Assembly (NCBI GenBank): GCA_039621445.1
Contig: CP154954.1
Location: 33,519,455-33,583,454, forward strand
Direction of reading: 5' to 3'
Origin: Euglena gracilis
Lineage: Eukaryota > Euglenida > Euglenophyceae > Euglenales
DNA length: 64,000 nt
Shown here: in pieces, positions 1-18,100 of the stretch
How positions within the stretch are numbered: position 1 is the stretch's first letter
How the letters are laid out: every line of letters begins with the position of its first letter
Made by a program: the position numbers and the translations under genes
Notes under the pieces: model-generated
Seen by the model: only the letters and a program-made list of their open reading frames with translations
Database searches by the model: none
Told to the model about the DNA's origin: nothing

Positions 1-1500
1 TAAACTTTAAACGTTCAAGTTTAAACTTTAGACTGTCAAGTTAAATTTGGAAATGAGGAAACTCAAAAGTGGAGAAAAGTTTGCTGGCATCCCCAACAAC
101 GGTTCAGAGGGGAAATTAACTAAGGCTTTGCATTGGTGTTCCAGTTGGCTGTCCCCTCTAAGATTTGCCAGCCATCTCACCAACCTTTTTTGAAAAAGGT
201 CAGACTGTACACTACTTCCTGTGATGGCAGTGATGGCCAATGTTTCAATAAAATGGCGGATTCCACCTGTCCAGCGAGCAAATTGAGAATATGGGGGGGG
301 GGGGCATTTCAATCTCAAAAACGTGAGGCCCAATCCTAGCTGGAAGGCATTCAGGCCACCCATGTTGCTTACCTTACCTTAGGAATTTTTTTCTGACGAG
401 TCATCAAATACGAGCGAAAATGGCAACTTCCCAACATGCAAAATCAGCAGGAGTAGACTGGTGGAGAAAATCTTTCATCTGCGCCAGGGGCTATTTTCAT
501 TATGCAACATTTTTGATCCTCTAGATCCTGCAACACAGTGCACATTCTGAACAATCATTCGAACTTTTATCCACAAAAAGCACGGAAGCATGAACAAAAG
601 AGTTTCCACATTTATTTAAAAAATTCGAAAAAGAAGGAACCATAGAAAAAATTGTCCACCAAAAGCAAGTGTGGTGCAAACTTGCAAATACCACGGTTGC
701 CTGCCCAATTGCATTCACCCATTTTCATGATGCAACAACTGAAAATACAAAAACAAAAATTGGTGTATGTGACTTCAAGATGCCTGTGATTTGCTTTGGT
801 GTATGCAACTTCATGATGCCTGTGATTTGATTTGCTGGATGTGACTCTGATGAGGTAGAAGATTTCCCTGTGAAATAACATTGAAAATTTTGGAGAATGG
901 GGGGTCAAAACACAAAAAAAAATGTCCTAAAAATGCACACGCTCCAACATTTTCATTGTGCAAAAAAAATAAAAAACTGTGCAAAAAGAAAAGAAAATTA
1001 TCCAGAATTTGTATTATGAAAAACAGATGCAACTTATGCAACTTGCATACTCTCTCCCCTGTGCAAACCCACTGTGAACAAAAGGCCACATATACCTCTT
1101 CTTGGTGGTGGTACTTGAACTCTTCATATGCATGTTCAAAAACCTCTTGGTTGTTGGTGAACTCCTCGTCCTCCCAAGCACACGTGAGGTGGTGAACAAA
1201 GAGGGTTTTTAGCCAGAAAAGAAATGAGCACCATATTTAAAACAAACAAGAAACAGAACAAAATATTGCATATATCCTTCCTCACATAAATTTGCTTAGC
1301 TGGCAGTGCTTCCCTCTCCCTTCTAACAAATTTTTTCAGCTTTTGGTGCTTTGCCAAGGGTGATGAACTATGAGTCTTAAAATAGTTGTATGAATCTCCA
1401 CACAACCCCTGCTCAACCCATAAAGGGGTGGGTGGTGTCATGTCAATAACAAGAAGAATAATCGGATGACAGAACAAATCACAATTTAATTCTGAATTCT
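1..1500. other. AT-rich non-coding stretch, no gene seen
   Basis: No reading frame here looks coding. A short direct repeat lies at about 752-850, where a unit containing TGATGCCTGTGATTTG recurs after a related GTGTATG-type lead. It may be 3' flank or intron of the minus-strand gene to the right. Confidence 0.5.
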
Positions 1501-1602
1501 CCAATTTCCATGCTATATTATACTGGAGCAGAACACAAAAATGAAGGATTACATTTGCAACAACAAAAAAAATTCCTCACCAGCAAGAACATCCGAAGTC
1601 AC

Positions 1603-8578
<6,976 letters not shown>

Positions 8579-8967
8579 ACTGCTGACCTGCAGTGAGGGG
8601 GGGGCAGCAGATGCCCGCTGAGCCTTTGAAATCATGTCGCGTGCCGCACGTGGAGGTCAGACACAGGCAACAAACAGGGGGGGGGGCTTCTGCCTGCACT
8701 CCATTTTGGCAAGGTCTGCTCTGAATACTCTGGCACAAGGCAATGGTGTGGGGGAGGTGAAGGGCCAGTTTCTTTGAGAGAGTGCCAAATGGTCGGATGA
8801 TGGAATGGAGGCCCGTTTGAAGCCTGACAAAGCAGCGGAACGCAATCTTTGCACACAGTTTTTGCACAATGTGGTGGACGGGCTGCAGTACGCAGTGATG
8901 CTGACGAGGTACGCGGGGGGGGGGGGGAAGGGACGGTGGCCCAGGCTGCAGCCAGGACCAGCGAGGC

Positions 8968-9210
8968 TCAGGGGGCGGCCAGCAGGGAGGGGAGGGGGAA
9001 CACCGCAAGGGGGCGGCCCACGCAGCCTGCGGAGCCGCCCCACAGCCGGTCGTCAAACTGCACTTCCAGTGCGCGGCCCCACCGCCCGGCGGCGCGGCGC
9101 AGCACATGCAGCAGCCGCGCCTCGACGTACGCCCACAGGTCCCGCGGTGTGTAGCCGTCCTTCACGGAGCGCGCCACCGTGACGAGCACCGGCGGGTCCG
9201 GCCAGGCCCC
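8968..9210 (-). CDS. UPF0489 last exon
   Basis: Encodes PPVLVTVARSVKDGYTPRDL, then WAYVEARLLHVLRRAAGRWG and a C-terminus ending LLAAP before a TGA at 8968. The V-T-(V/I)-A-R-S...D-x-Y-x-P block followed by a V-x-x-L-L-x-x-L-R helix is the C-terminal signature of C5orf22-type proteins. No AG acceptor is visible just upstream, so the start coordinate is approximate and the splice site may be non-canonical or farther away. Confidence 0.75.
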   Translation of the reverse strand, partial: GAWPDPPVLVTVARSVKDGYTPRDLWAYVEARLLHVLRRAAGRWGRALEVQFDDRLWGGSAGCVGRPLAVFPLPSLLAAP

Positions 9211-11357
9211 CGCCGGGGCATATGAGGAGGTCGGTGGTCAATAAATGCAATATTTGACCAAAAAATTGGAGCCTGGAAAAAGGAGGGGATCCCCAACCAC
9301 CAACGTAGGGATGGGGATGGACGATCAACCACCCATCCCCTCCCACAGGAGGGGTCAGTTTGGGTGTGTTACAGGGAGGTCTTATTGATGCATCTTTTTT
9401 CTTGGGCAACCAACGCCCACAAAATTCATCATTTTTCGGGTTCCCAAAAAAACACGACAAAAATTCCTTCGGCACTTCACTCCATGTGTAAATTCTTGTA
9501 AAGTTTGTGTGAAAGTTGGTCTTAATGGAGATTTCGTGATTTTGGGTCTCAAAATACCAAAATATCAGCCATCTCAGCGTCTTTTGTGGAGTCATGGCAC
9601 AAAGTGGGGCCCCCATACCCCATACCCCCCCCATACCCACCATACCCGAATTTTTTTGCCCTGAACCATGTTTTTGGTCTTCCGGACACGGAAAACCTGT
9701 TTCTCAGCCGAAAATGCCCGTTTCTCGACCCCCCGGCACCCGTTTCGTGGCAGAAACGGAAGGCATTTGCGTCAAAAAAGGGCAAAAAAGAGTCGAAAAA
9801 TCGAAAAAATTTCTCGTCCGAAACGATGTTTTTTTTGGCCTCCCGGACCCGGAAAAACTACATTCGAGCCGAAAATGAGCGTTTTCTGGCCCCCCAGCGC
9901 CCCTTTTTTGACCCGAAACCCATGGTGTTTGGGTCAAAAACGGGACAAAAAAGTCAGAAAAATCGAAAAATAATTTTTCGTCTGAAACGATTTTTTTTGG
10001 CCTCCCGGAACCGGAAAACCTGGTTTTGAGCCGGAAATGAGAGTTTTCGACCGCGCGACGTGTGAAACTGTTCGAGTGCCCGGGGGGGGGCTCCCGCCCC
10101 CCCCCCTGGACCCCCCCCCCGGCAAAAAACATAAACCTTATCCTTGTCTACCGACTTTTTTGTGGCCAAATCGCGCGACGTATGCAACTGTTCGAGTGCC
10201 CGGGGAGGGGGGGGGCTCCCGCCCCCCCCAGACCCCCCCGGCAAAAAAACAAACCTCATCCTTGTCTACCGACTTTTTTGTGGCCAAAGCGCGCGACGTA
10301 TGCAACTGTTCGAGTGCCTGGGGGCCATAAACCTAATCAGAAACATCCCCAAACCCTTCCCCCCCATACCCCCATACCCCCATACCCCCATACCCCCCAT
10401 ACCCCCCCATACCCCAGCTATGGGGGCCCCACTTTGTGCCATATGTGCTTTTGTGCCTCCCAAAATAAGCCGCCCCCCCCCCCCACCCCCAAATTGGGCC
10501 TCCCCAAAAGCAGACCCCCCAGACCGACCGAGCACACATCCAAAATAACACTCCCAGAGTTAAGCCCCCCCCCCCCCGAGAGCCGGGGACAGTGAAAAAC
10601 CAGGGGACGGCCAAACTTTCCGAAATCCTCAATTTTGGTGTTTCCAAGATTCCGCTGGGGAGCCCCTGAGGCGGCCTGGGGGTGTCACGTTCTGGAGGAG
10701 CCACTCCAGGGCCTGCAGCTGCTGTGCCACGGCGAGGCGGTCGCTGGAGTGCAGCGCCACCCGGGCCTGGTCTCGGTCCGCGGCACCGTGACACCTGGAG
10801 GGACCCACGTGCCAACTCGTTAGAACAGGTCCTTTCTGGCGCCAAAATGTCCAAACAAATGCAGGGGCCCAGATTTATATGCATTGCAAGCATCCACACT
10901 GCCCAGTCGGGACAACAAATCACCGTGGGGTTTCCGTCGGCGCAAGCTCCCCCCAAAAATGGTGCACGAGGGGTCGCGCTGCACACCCGCACTGCTGAAG
11001 CCGACACACACCACCAGGAAGCCCGAGCCCTCCCGGTCCCGGCAGAAGCCGTAGGCCCGCAGCAGCCGCCGCTGGCCCAGCACATGCCACTGCTCACTCC
11101 CCTCTCTCCACTAAGGCTTCTCGTCTATTTACGGCGGTAACAATTTTGAGCGGCCAGACAGCTGACCCAGGTGTCGTTTGTTGCTCTCCATCAGGTGAGC
11201 AACCCAATCTCCACGTCACTCTCAATCTTCAATAAATTCCCAGACCCATCAGGTGAGTCCACTCGGTCGAGCTGAAAAAAGAAAGCACTTCGGCTACTTC
11301 TTCAAAATGAAAAAAAATAACTTCTGCTGCCTTCGGCGCTGTGGCCGCTGTGTGTGT

Positions 11358-11421
<64 letters not shown>

Positions 11422-12140
11422 CTGTGGTGGGTCCTGGCGCAAATACCAATTTGTCCTAAAAAAAAAACTATTTCAGTCACCCCATGGGGATGGGGTGACC
11501 GTTAAGCAATGGCATGGCCCTGAGTCACGTTCTGCCGCAGGTACTGGACGAACGCGGCCAGCTGGGCATGGAGCCGGTCCGGGTGGGCAGGACCAGGGCG
11601 CTGCTCAAGGACCCCCGGCCTGGGGGAGGTCCAGCTCACAGGCCTGGGCTGGCTGGAAAAAGGCCGCTCACTGACCCCCCCCCCCCCCATAGGGATCCCA
11701 GGGCTGGAATTTTGACTGAGGTGGAAAAACTGGGTGCCAAAAAATGCCCCCCCCCAAAAAACTGCCAACCCGTGAAAAAAAAAGATTCCTTGACGCTATA
11801 TTTGCCCTGGCCAGCCCTTTTCCAACCTATTTTCACCCATTTTTTTAACCCATTTTTTTGCAACTCCGAACGCCAGTAATCTGTCACCGCCCAGCTGCCC
11901 TTTGGGTGGCTGCAAAAGAAATAAAAACTCGATGGGGGAGGGAGTCCGAGACTGGAAGAAGGCTGCTGCCTGGCTGGCTGGCTGGACGCCCCCCCAGGGA
12001 TGCCCTTGGGGTGCCCTTCGGCTTTGGCAACACCCTGGGTAGGACAGGGCTGGATGTCGGCCGCTCTCGCAGCCGCTGCACGTCACGCAAGAGAGAATCT
12101 GCCAGAGAATTTAAAACATCGCGAACAGGGCAGAGAGGTA

Positions 12141-12198
<58 letters not shown>

Positions 12199-15100
12199 CA
12201 GAGGTGTATAACTTGCTCCAATTGTGCAGGGTCATTCTTGGTCATTCTTGGCCATTTGGGTGATGCTGGGAATTTTTTTGCCATCTTTGTGGCAAATGTG
12301 GTTCATTGGGGAGTTCATTTGTGATAGCTTTGGTCATCTCAAGGTTTTGGGGAGTCATTCTGTACTGGAGAAGATGCAACTGCGGAGTAGAGACAGGTGC
12401 TTGGATGGCCGCCTCCACCCCGGTGCCTGGCAGCTGACCAGCAGCCGGCGAGACGGGAGGCGGCCAGTGCCCGCTGCAGCAGGAGGGGCAGGGCAGCCCA
12501 GTCGTACCGAACGGCGTCGTCGGACACCAGCACGGTGTGGACGGCGCTGGGCATCCGGAGGCACCGCGGCACGAGGGAGGGGGGGGCGGGCGACCACGGG
12601 AGCCACAGCTTGAGGCGCGGCAAATTAACGCATACTTTGCATCTGCCCCCAGGCCACCAAGGCAACCCGCTACAGACTTCTTGGGTACCCACAACAGCAA
12701 CCCAAGCACGAATAGGGTCGGCCAGGGAGGCTTCGGAACTCGCCGGTCCTGTCCTGATGGGGAACGATGGGGGATCCCAGGCGGCGGTTGACAGCACGCT
12801 GCGCCCGGGGCGGACAGCACTTCGTCCATCGCCTGCTCCTCGGCCTCGGTGGAGGGGCACAGCGCCGCCTCCAGCAGCCGGTTGATCTCCGCGACGGGAA
12901 GCCGGCCCCTGCCTGGGCCGCAGCCGAATACCCAAAACCGCCAAAGCTTCCGAGACATTTGGTGAGTTCTCAGCGTTTTCAAAGTGTATCATTTCAGGTT
13001 TGTGTGGCGTTTGCCGTGCTTGGTTGCCATGTTTGCACTTCTCAGCCGCAGGGGGAACAGCATTGTGGAGCCCTTTTGGCATCCCTCTTCCTTCGTCCAG
13101 AGAAACCCAAAAAGGGAAATATGCACAAATTAATTTTTTTTTGGTGACATAAAATGACAAAAGGCGAGGGATCACCCACACAAAAATGCTGAATGTTTGG
13201 CCCTAGCCTCACCTAGGAGTACTTTTTGAGCCAAAGACCCCTATGTAGTTTTCATGCGCTTTAAAGATTAAAAAAAAACATAAAATGCCATGACTTTTTC
13301 TTGAGATAAATGTGTTGAAATACCCTTTAAAAACCAAAAAATTGAAGAAGGAGAATTTCTTCGACTAAGCCAGACTGTACACATTTCTGCTGGAAAAGAC
13401 TCAGAAAAAATTACCTCCGTGACAATTTCCATCCTGCAACATTACTTCATGCACACTGTGGATGTTTTGAGCAATACTTTCCACATTTTTACTCAAAAAA
13501 AAAAACAGAAGCACAATGCATTGCATCGTTTTTCACGGCCAAGAAATCCAGAAATCCAGAAATTCAATGCAAAAAAAAACAGCTGACAAGGGATTTAAAA
13601 TCTTGAAAAGCCTTTTTTTTATTTAAAAAAAAGCTTGATTCTTAAGGGATTATTTTTTCCCCCAGGGTTGTCCCTAATTGTGCCCAGTGCCCAAAAAAAG
13701 ACACAACCCCCAAGCCACAAAAACCACAGCCTTGATAAATGCGCAGCCTCGGCGGTCCAAAGCTGCGTCTCCAAAAAGCGCCCCTTGCACTAATTAAGGA
13801 CCGCCGGCATGCGATGGCAAGGTCAGGCAGAGCCCAGGGCAGGGATGCCCGCGTCCTGCAGCTGCAGGTACGGTGCCTCCACCCCGAAGAAGTCCTCGTC
13901 GATGTCCAGAATGTAGCGCTCCCCCTCCCCCAGCGGCAGCCGGAACGCTCCAGGGCACACCCCTGCTCGGCATTCAACGGTGAAGGAATGTCTCAAAAAA
14001 AGAGCTGGTGGCAACAGGTCAGGATGAAAAGCGAGTCGGGGTCTCCCTTCCATGCATCGAGATTCGCCAAACTGTGGCGGATGTGACAAAGTGTCGTATC
14101 TCAAGGAACAGCAAACACCAAAATACAGTTCAAAAATTGAAAATTCAACCTTATCCTCCCACCCTTCTTTGGGGATTTTGAAGCCATGCCCATCATCAAA
14201 ACTGACACAAACAAAGCACACAAAAGCAACGAGCACCAGAGTGTTCCTGTGGGAAGGGGCAGGGTGGTCACGTTGAGGGTCCATGGCACGTTGGGGGTGC
14301 ACGCATCGTCGCCGATCGCGCAGGGACGACAGCATCGGCAGATGAGAAAGGAGGAAAGCCGGTACAGAAAATGGGAGCCCTCCTCCTGACCAACCAACCA
14401 GAATTTGCGCGGAAAAGGAAATGCCCCAAGATTTGAAGCTTGCACATGAGGTGCTACATGCTGTAAACGCATAGACCATAAGACATGTATGACATGTGCA
14501 TGTAGACAGGCATGTCACCACTCTAACTCAGCACTGTCTATTGGGCACGGGCGTTGGGCCAAGCGCCATCGCCCACGTGGGACCTCATCCCCCACGCTGT
14601 TCATCGCAAGGCAGTCGGAGAGCGAGCCGTTGGGCGGTGCCACGGTGCACACGCACGGGCGGTGGTGCAGTGGCTTGGTGGTCCCATAATGCCCCCAAGC
14701 GCCAACGTCCCCCCCGCCTTGGCTCCATTCTGGGAAAATGAGATCGGGCTTGGTTGCTGAGCCCGATAAGATGCCCGCATTCAGAGATTGAAGCATCAAT
14801 AAAAATGGTTTGATTGCAATTTGGTGCAAACCCACTCACCCCCAGGGACTGAAATCAAAAAGGGGTGACAGAAAGCATCAGCTTTCTCCTCATGGACGCC
14901 CAGAACCCAATATCAAACTTCCACATTGAACTCAGTTCAGAAAAGATACCTCCTCCATCTGATTATGCAATCAGACTTCACATTTGCAAAAAGTCACAAG
15001 GCAGTTGGCCCCTGGCTGCCTCTGGCTACGCCTCGGCCGGCGGGGGCGGCCGCCGTCGTCCCCCGGCCCCCCCGGCCACCACGCCGCCGGCAGCCACGCT

Positions 15101-18100
15101 GGCCACACCCAGACGAGACGGCGGACCCACCCGGTGAGGGCCGCCGCCACAATGAAGTCGTCGTTGCTGCGTGCCAGCGACTCTCCGCGCCCGGCCGCCC
15201 GCAACGCCCGGGGCATAGGCAACAGGGCACGACCTCAGTGCAACACACCACACCATCCATGCATCAGATGGACGTGCTAAAGCCTAAAAGAGCACACCAA
15301 GCAAAAGCGCGCCGGAGTGTGTGGGAGTGCCCTCCAAAACCCGTGGTTGGCAATTCTGGAGGTGAAGAAAGCATTTTGTCCACCACCCGAAATGGATTTA
15401 AAACAGAGCTCGGAAGAAGAAGAGTTCACAGCACTCGGCAACGGTGGCAGGACAAAGGCGGGCGAGCGGCTCAGCAGTCCTTTGAGCCGTCCCTTGCGTC
15501 ATCTGGGCGGGGTTGGCCATGACACCATTGCTCGCATTGTAACCCCTTTCGGGTGTCCCTCTTTGGCACCAGTCATTAACCTTTGTGTCCTTTCTGGTTT
15601 CTCCAGCAAGCCCGGAACGTGGCCAATGGAATTTCGCGTGCGCCCTCCCTCCACAAGGGTCTGGTAAACCCCCACAATAAATGCATGGGTGAACACTGTT
15701 CATGAACAAATCTTTTTTCAAATTCAATTTTCGGGCCCTAAATTGCCAAAATGGGCAACGTGGCCCAATTCCCTCACAGTGGTAAAAAAAAAATGCAGCA
15801 GAATCAAGCTGGGGGGGGGGGCATTTTTAGGGAGGAAGTTTCGGACCCCCTGCACCCATTAGGGGGTGTCCGCAATTAGGACGGTCCGCATTTTGCAGGC
15901 TGTTTTCCCAATTTGAAGCAAATTTGAGAAAACTCATAAATAAAAAATGCATATGATTCCTCATTTCAAACTTGAACACTCTCCCTTTCCACCTAATCAC
16001 TGGATTGGTGCAGATTTGTATCGCAGGATGTTAACTCCATGTAGCAATTTTACCACCAGAAGCTGTGTTTTTTTAATTTTCGCTTTCTAATTATTGCTCT
16101 TTTGATGATGTGATCTTCTTATCCCGGTAACTTGTTCATGTGGCATGCAACTAGTGTTTTTTGTGTGTATTTTGATTTTTTGTGTTCTTTTTTTTCTTCA
16201 AGGGTCCAGATACAGGGGCTTCATTTGGGCCGTCAGGTCGTCATTTGATGCAAATTACTTCAGGAGCTCTCCGAGGATGTTAACCCCTCCTCCCACTTAT
16301 AATCCCCCCACTTATAAGCTCTCAGGTCAACCAACCAAAGACGACTTATAAAAGAAGATTTACGAGAAACTGTAAAGCAACGTTGTATACAATTTCCCCC
16401 AAACTTCATTTGAAACTTTCCCGGATCAGTGGAACCCACCTATGAACCCCCCAAGGTTATAGGATCAGGTTTTGCGGGTCAGCCGAAGGGGGGGGGGGGT
16501 TAAAAAGTGGGGGGGGGGGTAAGTCAAGGAATTTTTGGTCAAAATCTGACCTCCAAAATGATCCCCACCCCCCAAATTTGCAATTTTTGGCGAAATCTGT
16601 CAACAATGACATTTTTGATCGTGGTGGGTCTCATAGGAATTGTCAAGAAACATTTCTTGTGCCATTTTGCGGACAAAAAAATCGTCCGTGGAGTTTTTCA
16701 GGGGGTGGGTGGCTTTGCTTGGCAGCCATCAGGGGCAACAAGAACGAGAGTGCTCCACCTCCTCGTAAACCTCGCCCACCATTTTGGAACACTCTTTTAC
16801 ATTTTTTTCGGAAACGGCCTGACTCCGTCTTTTTCTCCGCAAAAATTGTCCTCTCTCGACAGTGCTGAAGCAGGCCTTTTCTGCTTTGTTTGTATTGCTT
16901 TTGCTGTCTCCCACTTTTTCTGCGACGATGTTGGTACTGGCCCAAATAATCGACTGCACCTTTCCAGCAGTGGCTCATCCAGAAATTTTGTGTTTGACGC
17001 AAAAAGCCAGGTGTTGCCTTAACAACAATTGCAGATTTCAACCTGGTCCAAACCTGTAAACACCTTTTTGCGAAGCCAGGTTGGAATGAGAAAAACTTCC
17101 GTGCAAAGCGCCGAAAATTTTTTCAAAGGGGGAAAATTGCCACAAAAAAAAGCAATTTTTGGAAGTTTTTGAGTTTTCATCTCAAAATTTTGGCTGAAAA
17201 AAATGCCTCCCAACTAGATTCGGGCTTTTTTCCCCTGTATTCGGGCAACCGGGCCAGCCCAGCTGTTGGTAGGACCCCCCCCCCCCGGACCACCCAACCC
17301 AACCCCACCCAATAAGGGGGGGTCCAGCCAGAACCTTTTTCCAGCCGCCTGGTTGGACCCCCGGGTCCTTCAGATATTCCCCGATTGTGGTGGTGCAGAG
17401 CTGTGGCGGTGTTCACCACAAACAATTGCTGGGGTTGCCTGTGGGGGCGGTTGGTCCCCTCTCACTGGGTGGAGTTGTGATTGAGCCGAATCATCTTCAC
17501 GGGTTCCCGTAAACTGAAGTTGCACAGATCGAAACAAAATCAACTGTAGCAAGGCGGGCATCGGAACCGCGTCACTGCTGATGCACCTACAGCCAATGCC
17601 AGCTAAAGGTACCACCACATATCTTGGGCTGTGGAACAAGTAAACCCCAGGTGGCTTCTAATGCCTCTCCCCATTCTCCTTGCAGTGTTTTGTGATGTTG
17701 GACAGTGGACTTGCGTCCGAAGCTTTGGAGAGTGTGTATTGCGAGTCTGACAGATCAGTCTCTGAGGGGGGTGAGGAAACATGGAGTGTGCACCTCCGAC
17801 AATTGTGCTTGGCTGCACCCATTTAACATGGCATTTCTTACGGTTTCCTATTGGTGGCCAACCAAGAGCTCTCAAGGGGGGTTTCTTATAGACTTATAGG
17901 TGGGGGGGGTTAGGGTGCGCTAGGGTGCCTTGGGGGGAGTGGATATCGTTTCAACTCGGTTTCTGGGTGCATGGGCTGGAAATGGTCAGCGGACCACACT
18001 CAACGAGTCTACATAACTTCCGGTTGCCTGGGTCCTAGAGGAGGAGAGGGAAAACACAAGTTCGGCCTCACCCCAGGGAATTTCAGGTTATTAATCTATC

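Noticed and set aside
11229-11480. His-Thr repeat frame
   Set aside because: Product of the TG microsatellite.
12339-13181. 280-codon minus frame
   Set aside because: Reads through two true UPF0489 exons and the intron between them; the in-phase splice model explains it better.
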